Positions 1 through 5,298 of a stretch of DNA of 8,453 nucleotides are shown here, piece after piece. The DNA lies in the NCBI GenBank assembly GCA_964390115.1, contig CAYMGT010000036.1, forward strand, positions 1-8,453, read 5' to 3'. Numbering within the stretch: the first letter of the stretch is position 1; every line of letters begins with the position of its first letter. A program made the translations under genes and the position numbers. The notes under the pieces were generated by a model that had not been told where the DNA came from, made no database searches, and was given only the letters and a program-made list of their open reading frames with translations. This stretch comes from JAIPJA01 sp964390115. Its GTDB lineage: Bacteria > Patescibacteriota > Patescibacteriia > Patescibacteriales > UBA12465.

Positions 1-69
1 ATAAATTTAATAATCCTTTCGAAATTAGATAAATAAAAAATTATTTTTTCAAATAAATAATTTCAATTA

Positions 70-126
70 TTTGATTATCTATTGTACTTACAGTTCCCTT
101 AGTTACACGACTATTGTACAATCAAA
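70..126. repeat. Direct repeat pair inside an imperfect inverted repeat
   Basis: The 9-mer CTATTGTAC occurs at 79-87 and again at 111-119, an offset of 32 bp or about three helical turns. The second copy lies in the perfect palindrome ATTGTACAAT (113-122). Flanking them, TTTGATT (70-76) is complementary to AATCAAA (120-126), and GTAC at 84-87 can pair with GTAC at 116-119, leaving a 7-nt bulge. The stretch could be a pair of protein-binding sites on one face of the helix or part of a folded RNA. The repeats are directly visible; a function is not shown. It is richer in GC than the surrounding intergenic sequence. Confidence 0.45.
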
Positions 127-154
127 TGTATAAAAGTCGCAACTTTTATACATT
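125..154. repeat. Perfect 13-bp inverted repeat, hairpin upstream of recR
   Basis: AATGTATAAAAGT (125-137) and ACTTTTATACATT (142-154) are exact reverse complements around the 4-nt loop CGCA. The repeat ends about 90 bp before the recR start. No T-run follows directly on either strand (the nearest on + is at about 174-180, some 20 nt away), so it is not a standard intrinsic terminator. A repressor operator, a structured RNA element or the end of an upstream transcript are all possible. The rest of 1-245 has no coding potential that I can support. Confidence 0.6.
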
Positions 155-198
155 ACGATAACGAATAATCATATTTTTTTCAATTATTCTAAAATAAA

Positions 199-226
199 TT
201 GTATAATTTAAGCTTCTTGCTATAAT
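199..226 (+). promoter_or_regulatory. Probable sigma-70-type promoter of recR (extended -10)
   Basis: TATAAT at 221-226 is a perfect -10 box preceded by TGC at 218-220, which makes an extended -10 (TGnTATAAT). The candidate -35 is TTGTAT at 199-204 with a 16-bp spacer; it is weak, as is common for extended -10 promoters. Transcription would start near 233, giving a leader of only about 13 nt before the recR ATG. Two other TATAAT hexamers (202-207 and 232-237) lie nearby. The downstream one would put the start almost on the ATG and give a leaderless mRNA. AT-rich sequence makes chance hits likely, so the extended -10 is the main support. Confidence 0.55.
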
Positions 227-245
227 TAAACTATAATTATATTTT

Positions 246-836
246 ATGGCATATCCACAAATAATTCTAAGATTAATAGAACATTTTCAAAAGCTCCCTA
301 GCGTTGGTCCTAAAACTGCCGAGCGCTATGTCTTTTATCTTTTAAAAAATAAACATATTGATATTTATGACTTCGCTAAAAATCTAGCTAATTTAAGAAA
401 AGATTTAACAGTTTGCTTGAAGTGCCAAGCTGTCAGTGAAGAAAAAATCTGTTCTATTTGCAGTAGTAGCAGTAGAGATAAAAAAACTTTGTGTCTAGTG
501 GCTAACACCCAAGAAATGGCTAGTATGGAAAATACTCATAAATATATAGGTCTCTATTTTATTCTAGGAGGCTTAATAAACACTATTGATAATATTGGAC
601 CAGAAAAATTAAATGTTAAATTACTTATAGAGAGAATTGAAAGCGACCAGATAGAAGAGTTAATTTTAGCCCTTAGCCCAACACTAGAAGGAGAGACTAC
701 AGTTTTATATTTAAAAAAAATATTAGAGAAATATAATATAAGAATAACTCGTTTAGCTCGAGGCTTATCAGCTGGGTCATCACTGGAATATGCTGATGAA
801 ATTACTTTAGCTGAAGCTTTAAAGAATAGAAATTAA
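246..836 (+). CDS. recR: Recombination mediator protein RecR
   Basis: RecR works with RecO (and RecF) to load RecA onto SSB-coated single-stranded DNA at gaps during recombinational repair in the cytoplasm. The 196 residues match the family length of about 200. They run in the expected order: a helix-hairpin-helix segment around residues 17-33 (LPSVGPKTAERY), a C4 zinc finger with Cys57, Cys60, Cys69 and Cys72, a Toprim domain from about residue 82, the LGG plus IGPE stretch at 108-120, and the conserved tail LEGE (147-150), TRLARGL (168-174) and LEYADEITLAEAL (180-192). The Toprim start reads LVANTQEM, so the position that is often Glu in this family is Ala; RecR does not need Toprim catalysis, so function is probably kept. 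The start at 246 gives the usual N-terminus and has no Shine-Dalgarno. A small ORF follows 29 bp downstream. dnaX and ybaB, frequent partners elsewhere, are not visible upstream. Confidence 0.97.
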   Translation: MAYPQIILRLIEHFQKLPSVGPKTAERYVFYLLKNKHIDIYDFAKNLANLRKDLTVCLKCQAVSEEKICSICSSSSRDKKTLCLVANTQEMASMENTHKYIGLYFILGGLINTIDNIGPEKLNVKLLIERIESDQIEELILALSPTLEGETTVLYLKKILEKYNIRITRLARGLSAGSSLEYADEITLAEALKNRN

Positions 837-865
837 ATAAAATATGAACTTTAAAAATGTAAAAG

Positions 866-1039
866 ATGACAACTATCCTGATTATTGTATTAATTCTAAA
901 GTTGCTTATACCTATAAGAAAATATCCGCGTTTAGTTCGATTAGATCTAAAGTTAGCTAAACAAAAAAAAATTGTTGTAAAAAAATTAAATCTTTTTTTA
1001 GCATTATTTAAGACTTCAGCCAACAAAAAATCCGTTTAA
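866..1039 (+). CDS. Small basic membrane-type protein, 57 aa, unrecognised
   Basis: This short ORF starts 29 bp after the recR stop on the same strand. The protein begins with a hydrophobic stretch (residues about 3-16, TILIIVLILKLLIP). It continues with a strongly basic region (RKYPRLVRLDLK, then KQKKIVVKK) and a second short hydrophobic patch (LNLFLALF). That fits a single-pass anchor with a positively charged cytoplasmic tail. Counting G+C by codon position gives roughly 33, 23 and 19 percent for positions 1, 2 and 3, the gradient expected of coding sequence in an AT-rich genome and better than the antisense frame. Against it: its TAA lies inside the stem of the downstream terminator, there is no ribosome site, and I recognise no family. 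An alternative 38-codon ORF from 844 in another frame looks worse. It would be co-transcribed with recR. Confidence 0.45.
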   Translation: MTTILIIVLILKLLIPIRKYPRLVRLDLKLAKQKKIVVKKLNLFLALFKTSANKKSV

Positions 1040-1055
1040 TATAAAGCGGATTTTT
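1026..1055. terminator. Bidirectional rho-independent terminator between recR unit and rplU
   Basis: A 12-bp stem pairs AAAAATCCGTTT (1026-1037) with AAAGCGGATTTTT up to 1055, with one G-T wobble and a 6-nt loop (AATATA). The right arm ends in five T on the + strand and the left arm gives a T-run of six on the - strand. It can therefore stop transcripts from recR and the small ORF and, in the other direction, from rplU, whose stop codon is 25 bp away. Confidence 0.85.
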
Positions 1056-1080
1056 AATATCTATACTGTAAGTAATGTTC

Positions 1081-1398
1081 TTAGCTTTCAATTTTTTCAA
1101 TTTTTACTAACGAGAAAGGTTGTCTATGACCTAAAGTCCTCTTGTATCTCGTCTTATTTTTATACTTCACCACCGTAATTTTTTTGTCCTTAGCTTCTTT
1201 TTCAACAATGGCTGTAACTTTTTCACCTAAATCAGGAGTGCCTAATTTTACATCTTTCCCATCTTCAGAGGCAACTAAAAGTGTAGTAAATTTTACTTCT
1301 TTTTGTTCTTCTAGGCCTAGTTTTTCTACCTTTATTCTATCACCTTCTTTAACCTTATATTGTTTACCACCTGTTTTTATTACTGCAATCTTTGACAT
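1081..1398 (-). CDS. rplU: 50S ribosomal protein L21
   Basis: L21 is a large-subunit protein that binds 23S rRNA. The 105 residues match the usual length of about 100. The family pattern is clear: AVIKTGGKQYKVKEGD at 5-20, VEKL at 24-27, LGTPDLG at 52-58, KYKNKTRYKR at 79-88 and GHRQPFSLVKI at 90-100. The start at 1398 gives the canonical short N-terminus; no Shine-Dalgarno precedes it. In most bacteria rplU is followed by rpmA (L27), often with a small gene between them. Here it stands alone and ends at a terminator, so rpmA must be elsewhere. It has its own strong promoter (1452-1479) and a leader of about 47 nt with a 5' hairpin, facing away from murA. Confidence 0.97.
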   Translation of the reverse strand: MSKIAVIKTGGKQYKVKEGDRIKVEKLGLEEQKEVKFTTLLVASEDGKDVKLGTPDLGEKVTAIVEKEAKDKKITVVKYKNKTRYKRTLGHRQPFSLVKIEKIES

Positions 1399-1427
1399 AT
1401 TATTCTTTAAAAATTAATTAAAAATAT

Positions 1428-1443
1428 ACGTGACTATTCACGT
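1428..1443 (-). promoter_or_regulatory. Hairpin at the 5' end of the rplU leader
   Basis: On the - strand ACGTGA, loop ATAG, TCACGT forms a perfect 6-bp stem. It begins one or two nucleotides after the transcription start predicted from the rplU promoter (about 1445), and an AT-rich stretch with five T follows. It may protect the mRNA 5' end, act as a weak attenuator or be a binding site for autoregulation, as L21 leaders are in some Firmicutes. It does not resemble a known leader closely enough for me to name one. Confidence 0.45.
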
Positions 1444-1451
1444 CTGAGATA

Positions 1452-1479
1452 ATTCTAACAAAAATTTGAAAAATGTCAA
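1452..1479 (-). promoter_or_regulatory. Strong promoter of rplU
   Basis: Read on the - strand, a perfect -35 TTGACA (1479-1474) is followed by a 16-bp spacer and TAGAAT (1457-1452). The spacer ends in TGT, which gives an extended -10 (TGTTAGAAT). Transcription should start near 1445. This is the best promoter in the window, fitting a ribosomal protein gene. Its -35 lies within the spacer of the opposing murA promoter. Confidence 0.8.
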
Positions 1480-1494
1480 TAAATAAGCTAGAAT
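1466..1494 (+). promoter_or_regulatory. Promoter of the murA unit
   Basis: TTGAAA (1466-1471), a 17-bp spacer and TAGAAT (1489-1494) make a good sigma-70-type promoter, with one mismatch to consensus in each box as TTGACA/TATAAT (TTGAAA and TAGAAT). The expected start near 1501 leaves a 5' leader of about 20 nt before the murA ATG. It interleaves with the divergent rplU promoter, so RNA polymerase probably cannot hold both at once. Confidence 0.7.
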
Positions 1495-1520
1495 TAAATT
1501 AAATTAATAACTTTAAATTT

Positions 1521-2777
1521 ATGTCAAAATTTATCATCACAGGACAAAAGCCTTTAGGTGGAGAAATAGAGGTTAAAGGAGCTAAAAACTCTGCCCTAAA
1601 AATAATTCCTGCTTCTATTCTCTCCGAAGAAACTATTACGATAAAGAATTTGCCACAAATAGAAGACATCGGTAAAGCTTTAGAACTACTCTCCTATCTA
1701 GGAGCTAATATAAGGCACGGAGATTCTGAGGTAGAGATAAATACCAAGAGTATTGATAAAAGCGACTTAGAACCTAAATTAGCTGATAAATTCAGGACTT
1801 CACTGATGTTTGTTGGTCCTTTACTGGCTAGATTTAAGGAAGTAAGATTTCCTCATCCAGGAGGCTGTGTTATTGGAGCAGGGGGAAGACCAATTGATCT
1901 TTTTTTAGAAGGTTTTCAAGCTCTGGGTGCAGAGATAAAAGTTAAAGGAAAATTTTATGAAATAAAAGCTAAGGAATTAAAAGGAGCAACTTATTTTTTC
2001 TCCACAGTAAGTGTAACGGGAACCGAGAGCTTAATGATGACTGCTACTTTAGCTAAAGGAACTACTACCTTACAAAACTGTGCCATGGAACCAGAAATAA
2101 AAGCCCTTGCTGATTACTTAAACTCTAATGGTGCAAAAATTAAAGGAGCAGGTAGCCCAACTATAGTCATTGAAGGAGTAAAGAAAATAAATGCCAGTAC
2201 TTTCAAAATAGTCCCTGACAGAATTGAAACAGGATCCTTTGCTATAATGGCCGCTGCTACAAAATCTGATATTACTATCACTAAATGTCAACCCGAACAT
2301 CTTTTAAGTCTCTTAACTATTTTTAAAAAAATAAAAATTAATTTTGAGTTTGGAAAGGATTGGATAAGAGTAAAACCTAGTAAAACAATTTTACCCTATA
2401 GTATTAAAACTCATGAATATCCCGGATTTCCCACTGACCTGCAATCACCTTATACCGTGCTTATGACTCAAGCTCAGGGATCTTCAACTATTCACGAAAC
2501 TATATACGACAGAAGACTACTGTATATAGACATGCTTTCCCAAATGGGGGCTAGTATTATAATGTGCGACCCACACCGAGTAGTTGTTAGTGGTCCTTCT
2601 AATTTATATGCTAAAAAACTCATTAGTCCTGATATTAGAGCTGGGATAGCTCTTGTTATAGCAGCCCTAATTGCTAAAGGAACTACAGAAATTGATAATA
2701 TTTACCAAATAGATAGAGGTTATGAAAATATTGATCAAAGACTTAGAGATTTAGGAGCTGATATAGTTAGAACTTAA
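1521..2777 (+). CDS. murA: UDP-N-acetylglucosamine 1-carboxyvinyltransferase MurA
   Basis: MurA transfers enolpyruvate from PEP to UDP-GlcNAc, the first committed step of peptidoglycan precursor synthesis in the cytoplasm. The 418 residues match the family (about 420) and form the two-lobed EPT fold. Visible active-site residues are Lys22-Asn23 in GAKNSALK, Cys116 in PGGCVIGA (the Cys that fosfomycin alkylates in the family), Asp306 in PGFPTDLQ, Arg373 in DIRAGIALV and Arg399 in IDRGYENI. The Cys indicates predicted fosfomycin sensitivity. One oddity: the flexible loop reads GGCVIGAGGRPID, whereas the usual form is GGCxIGARPxD, so two glycines are inserted between Cys116 and the conserved Arg123. 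The ATG at 1521 gives the standard N-terminus and has no Shine-Dalgarno. The PEGA gene follows after 5 bp and is surely co-transcribed. Confidence 0.97.
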   Translation: MSKFIITGQKPLGGEIEVKGAKNSALKIIPASILSEETITIKNLPQIEDIGKALELLSYLGANIRHGDSEVEINTKSIDKSDLEPKLADKFRTSLMFVGPLLARFKEVRFPHPGGCVIGAGGRPIDLFLEGFQALGAEIKVKGKFYEIKAKELKGATYFFSTVSVTGTESLMMTATLAKGTTTLQNCAMEPEIKALADYLNSNGAKIKGAGSPTIVIEGVKKINASTFKIVPDRIETGSFAIMAAATKSDITITKCQPEHLLSLLTIFKKIKINFEFGKDWIRVKPSKTILPYSIKTHEYPGFPTDLQSPYTVLMTQAQGSSTIHETIYDRRLLYIDMLSQMGASIIMCDPHRVVVSGPSNLYAKKLISPDIRAGIALVIAALIAKGTTEIDNIYQIDRGYENIDQRLRDLGADIVRT

Positions 2778-2782
2778 AAAAT

Positions 2783-4120
2783 ATGAACAGAAAAATCAGA
2801 GATATACTATTTTATATCTTTATTGTAATATTTTTAATACTCACTTTTTTAGTTTCCTTATATGCTGCAGGTTATAAGTTAACTTTAAGCTGGCCCTTAA
2901 AGCTTAGTAACCTGTTACTAAAAACTAGCACCTTAGAAATAAGCACTTCCCCTAAAGGCGCGTCAATATTTTTAGAAAAAGAACAAAAAACATTTTTAGT
3001 CAGTCAAGATAAGTATTTAGGAGAAAATACCTCTCCTGCTAAGATTAACCAATTACTCCCTGGAACCTACAATCTAAGGCTAGAACTGGAAGGTTATTGG
3101 CCTTGGGAAAATAAAATTAGGCTAGATTCTGGTAAGGCACTCTATATAAATAATTTGATTCTCTTTAAAAAAACTCTCCCCCTTGTGCTATATAGCTCGC
3201 TAGTGCAAGAAATTACTTTAAGTTCTGATAACAACTACCTATTACTTCCCTTCTCTAAAAAAATTATAAACCTCAAGCAAAATATAGCCATAAATCTTCC
3301 AGAAGACAATATTGACACTTGGCGCTTTTCTGCTGATAATCAAAATTTTATTACCAACAAATATATATTTAATTTAAATACTAAAGAATTAATATTTTTT
3401 AAGCAAAATGAGAATAAGCCACTAAGTAACCTCAAGTGCACGGCTAATAGAAGGCTTAGCTTCTACCAAGTTGATAACGACATATTTGAGCTTAACCTAG
3501 AAACTCAAACAGAAAATAAGTTAATTTCTTTAAACTCTTGCCAAGATTATTTAATACAGGATAACTATATTTACACCCTAGAAAGTTATGAACAAAAAAG
3601 CTATCTGAAAAAATATTCCAGTAAAGGAGAGTTTTTAAATTCTTTGGAACTTCCCTATAATTTAAACTATGAATTTTTAAATTTAGATAATCAATATATA
3701 AATATTGTTCAAAAAGATTATCAACAGTTATATATTATTGATCTAAATAGTCAGTATAAACCAATAAAAGCTAGTCTTAATAATTTTAAAATAGGAACTT
3801 GGCAAAAAAATAATGAGTTAATTTATGCTAATGATTATGAAATATATAGCTATAATTTAAACTTTGATACTTTTAAACTAATAACTAGGACTGGTGAGAA
3901 AATTAAACATCTCATGTGGCACCCAGACCGAGACTATATCGCCTACGCCACTAAAGACAGTTTTTATATTATAAACTGGCAAAGTCAGGGCTATACTACA
4001 ACTAAGATTTTATCTCTACAAGAAATTAAAAGCCCTAAGCTAGATATAAAAAACAATCAAATTTATTTCAGTGGTCGCATTGGTCAACAATCAGGAGTAT
4101 ATAAGTTGTCAGTGCAATAA
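2783..4120 (+). CDS. Membrane-anchored PEGA-domain protein with probable beta-propeller
   Basis: The 445 residues begin with a short basic N-terminus (NRKIRD) and one transmembrane segment at about 8-28, suggesting N-in, C-out topology. A PEGA domain follows at about 50-127: TLEISTSPKGASIFL, then LLPGTYNLRLELEGYWPW and a closing hydrophobic strand. PEGA domains are small beta sandwiches common in surface proteins. The rest (about 130-445) is rich in short beta strands and repeated blade-like units, such as KYIFNLNTKEL, IYSYNLNFDTF and HLMWHPDRDYIAYATKDSFYIINW, so it is probably a TolB/WD40-like propeller. No catalytic motif is visible. The fold of the C-terminal part is inferred from pattern only. 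It lies 5 bp after murA in the same transcript and ends just before a terminator, which suggests an envelope role, perhaps binding glycan or another wall component. Confidence 0.8.
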   Translation: MNRKIRDILFYIFIVIFLILTFLVSLYAAGYKLTLSWPLKLSNLLLKTSTLEISTSPKGASIFLEKEQKTFLVSQDKYLGENTSPAKINQLLPGTYNLRLELEGYWPWENKIRLDSGKALYINNLILFKKTLPLVLYSSLVQEITLSSDNNYLLLPFSKKIINLKQNIAINLPEDNIDTWRFSADNQNFITNKYIFNLNTKELIFFKQNENKPLSNLKCTANRRLSFYQVDNDIFELNLETQTENKLISLNSCQDYLIQDNYIYTLESYEQKSYLKKYSSKGEFLNSLELPYNLNYEFLNLDNQYINIVQKDYQQLYIIDLNSQYKPIKASLNNFKIGTWQKNNELIYANDYEIYSYNLNFDTFKLITRTGEKIKHLMWHPDRDYIAYATKDSFYIINWQSQGYTTTKILSLQEIKSPKLDIKNNQIYFSGRIGQQSGVYKLSVQ

Positions 4121-4154
4121 ATATTAATATTTTATATGATTACATCTAAAACAC

Positions 4155-4179
4155 AAAGCCTGAATAATCAGGCTTTTTT
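4155..4179. terminator. Rho-independent terminator after the murA-PEGA unit
   Basis: AAAGCCTGA (4155-4163) and TCAGGCTTT (4168-4176) form a perfect 9-bp stem with the loop ATAA. Six T at 4174-4179 follow on the + strand, so it is a strong terminator for murA and the PEGA gene. On the - strand the tail is only TTTGTGTTTT, so it may also stop the convergent galU unit, less efficiently. Confidence 0.88.
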
Positions 4180-4216
4180 AATTATTATTCAGATAAGATT
4201 ACTTAATAACTTTTCT

Positions 4217-4372
4217 TTAATCTTTAGCTTGAAAGAAATCACAACTAGCCGTAGGTTCAACTACTTGGTCTAACTCTCCACAATAACCGTTTTGATGACT
4301 AGTGCATTTGAGGCAATATTTGTCTTCATTGCTAGAATTTTCTCTGTAGTCAGCTTCAATATCGTGAGACAT
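4217..4372 (-). CDS. Small four-cysteine protein, 51 aa, probable metal-binding
   Basis: This ORF starts 25 bp after the galU stop on the same strand and ends before the shared terminator. The N-terminus is acidic (MSHDIEADYREN). It is followed by a compact cysteine pattern: Cys20, Cys23, Cys31 and Cys44 (C-x2-C-x7-C-x12-C) within YCLKC, GYCGEL and PTASCDFF. The spacing, the Gly-Tyr-Cys and the Cys-Asp-Phe-Phe end recall small zinc-ribbon or Fe-S domains such as the HiPIP-like small subunits of some glycyl radical enzymes; that likeness is from memory and is not an assignment. Four evenly placed Cys in 51 residues, with ordinary codon use and the TAA stop used throughout, are unlikely by chance. 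It has no signal peptide or membrane segment, so it should be cytoplasmic. It may be expressed with galU. Function unknown. Confidence 0.72.
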   Translation of the reverse strand: MSHDIEADYRENSSNEDKYCLKCTSHQNGYCGELDQVVEPTASCDFFQAKD

Positions 4373-4397
4373 ATTTTTGTTATAATTAATAATTAAA

Positions 4398-5276
4398 TTA
4401 AATTTCTTTAGCTAAACCTTTAATAAACTTATTTAAATCTTTACCAATTTCCTTATCTTTTAAACCGAACTTTATAGTGGTTTTTATAAAATTAAACTTA
4501 TTCCCTGTATCTAGCCATTCCCCATCAATCTTTTTAGCATAAAGAGCTTTGCCTTGACTAAGCATAATATCAAAGGCATCTGCTAACCTTATTTCACCTG
4601 ACTTGCCTTCACTCATTCCCTCAAGTACTCTAAAAACTTCAGGGGTAATTACATAAATTCCCACAGCCACTAAATTAGAAGGTGCTTCATCTTTTTTTGG
4701 TTTTTCTACAAAGCTTTTAACTTCATAAACATCATCACCAAGATCAATACCATCTATTACACCATATTTAGAAACTTCCTCAGGATCAACTTCAGATAAG
4801 CCTATAACTGATTCACCATACTTCTCATAGACATCAATAACTTGCTTAGCGGCCGGTATCTCAGAGTCATAGAGAGTGTCGCCAAACATAATAAGAATTG
4901 GCTCATCTCCCACAATATGGCTAGCGCAAGAAATAGCATGACCATCTCCTAGTGGCATAGGTTGTCTGACATAAGAAAACTTAGCTAAATTCTCCACTTC
5001 CCTAACTTTTTCAATTAAATCTAATTTGTTACTCTCCACTAAACGTGATTCTAATTCAAATGACTTATCAAAGTGATCTTCAATAGCGTGTTTACCTCTA
5101 CCCGTAACAAAAATAACTTCTTCTATACCAGCTTTAACCGCCTCTTCCACTAAATATTGAATAGCTGGCTTATCAACTACAGGTAACATTTCTTTTGGCT
5201 GTGCTTTAGTGGCAGGTAAAAAACGAGTTCCAAAACCCGCAACTGGTAGAATAACTTTTTTTACTTTTTGTCTCAT
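4398..5276 (-). CDS. galU: UTP--glucose-1-phosphate uridylyltransferase
   Basis: GalU makes UDP-glucose from UTP and glucose-1-phosphate, a donor and precursor for surface glycans. The 292 residues match the bacterial GalU length. Motifs in order: the nucleotide-binding loop GFGTRFLPATKAQPKEMLP (14-32) with Arg18 and Lys28, RQPMPLGDGHAI (104-115), the metal-binding region FGD at 131-133, YGVID (171-175), the substrate motif FVEKP (189-193), GEIRLADAF (227-235) and GEWLDTGNK (252-260). A related nucleotidyltransferase using dTTP is less likely, given VEKP and QPxPLGxGHA. It follows the last glycosyltransferase gene by 22 bp and so belongs to the same transcript. The start at 5276 gives the usual N-terminus and has no Shine-Dalgarno. 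The context points to feeding the three upstream transferases with sugar nucleotide. Confidence 0.95.
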   Translation of the reverse strand: MRQKVKKVILPVAGFGTRFLPATKAQPKEMLPVVDKPAIQYLVEEAVKAGIEEVIFVTGRGKHAIEDHFDKSFELESRLVESNKLDLIEKVREVENLAKFSYVRQPMPLGDGHAISCASHIVGDEPILIMFGDTLYDSEIPAAKQVIDVYEKYGESVIGLSEVDPEEVSKYGVIDGIDLGDDVYEVKSFVEKPKKDEAPSNLVAVGIYVITPEVFRVLEGMSEGKSGEIRLADAFDIMLSQGKALYAKKIDGEWLDTGNKFNFIKTTIKFGLKDKEIGKDLNKFIKGLAKEI

Positions 5277-5298
5277 ATTATTTAGTTTATTTTTTAAA

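Noticed and set aside
1..36. Possible 3' end of a gene entering from the left (open frame to a TAA at 34-36)
   Set aside because: Only about eleven codons without any motif; chance is as likely as a real gene end.
125..154. Reading the recR-upstream hairpin as an intrinsic terminator
   Set aside because: There is no T-run directly after the stem on either strand, and the stem is mostly A-T.
844..960. 38-codon ORF starting at 844 on the + strand
   Set aside because: It overlaps the more coding-like frame from 866, is shorter and has no distinctive composition.
802..1026. Minus-strand ORF of 74 codons overlapping the recR end
   Set aside because: It has no recognisable motif, overlaps the 3' end of recR, starts next to the terminator and has a poorer codon-position composition than the opposing + strand ORF at 866-1039.
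1142..1417. Plus-strand ORF of 91 codons
   Set aside because: It is antisense to the certain rplU gene, and its serine/phenylalanine-rich product is the typical shadow of a lysine/glutamate-rich protein.
2118..2300. Minus-strand ORF of 60 codons
   Set aside because: It lies wholly inside murA on the other strand and has no family features.
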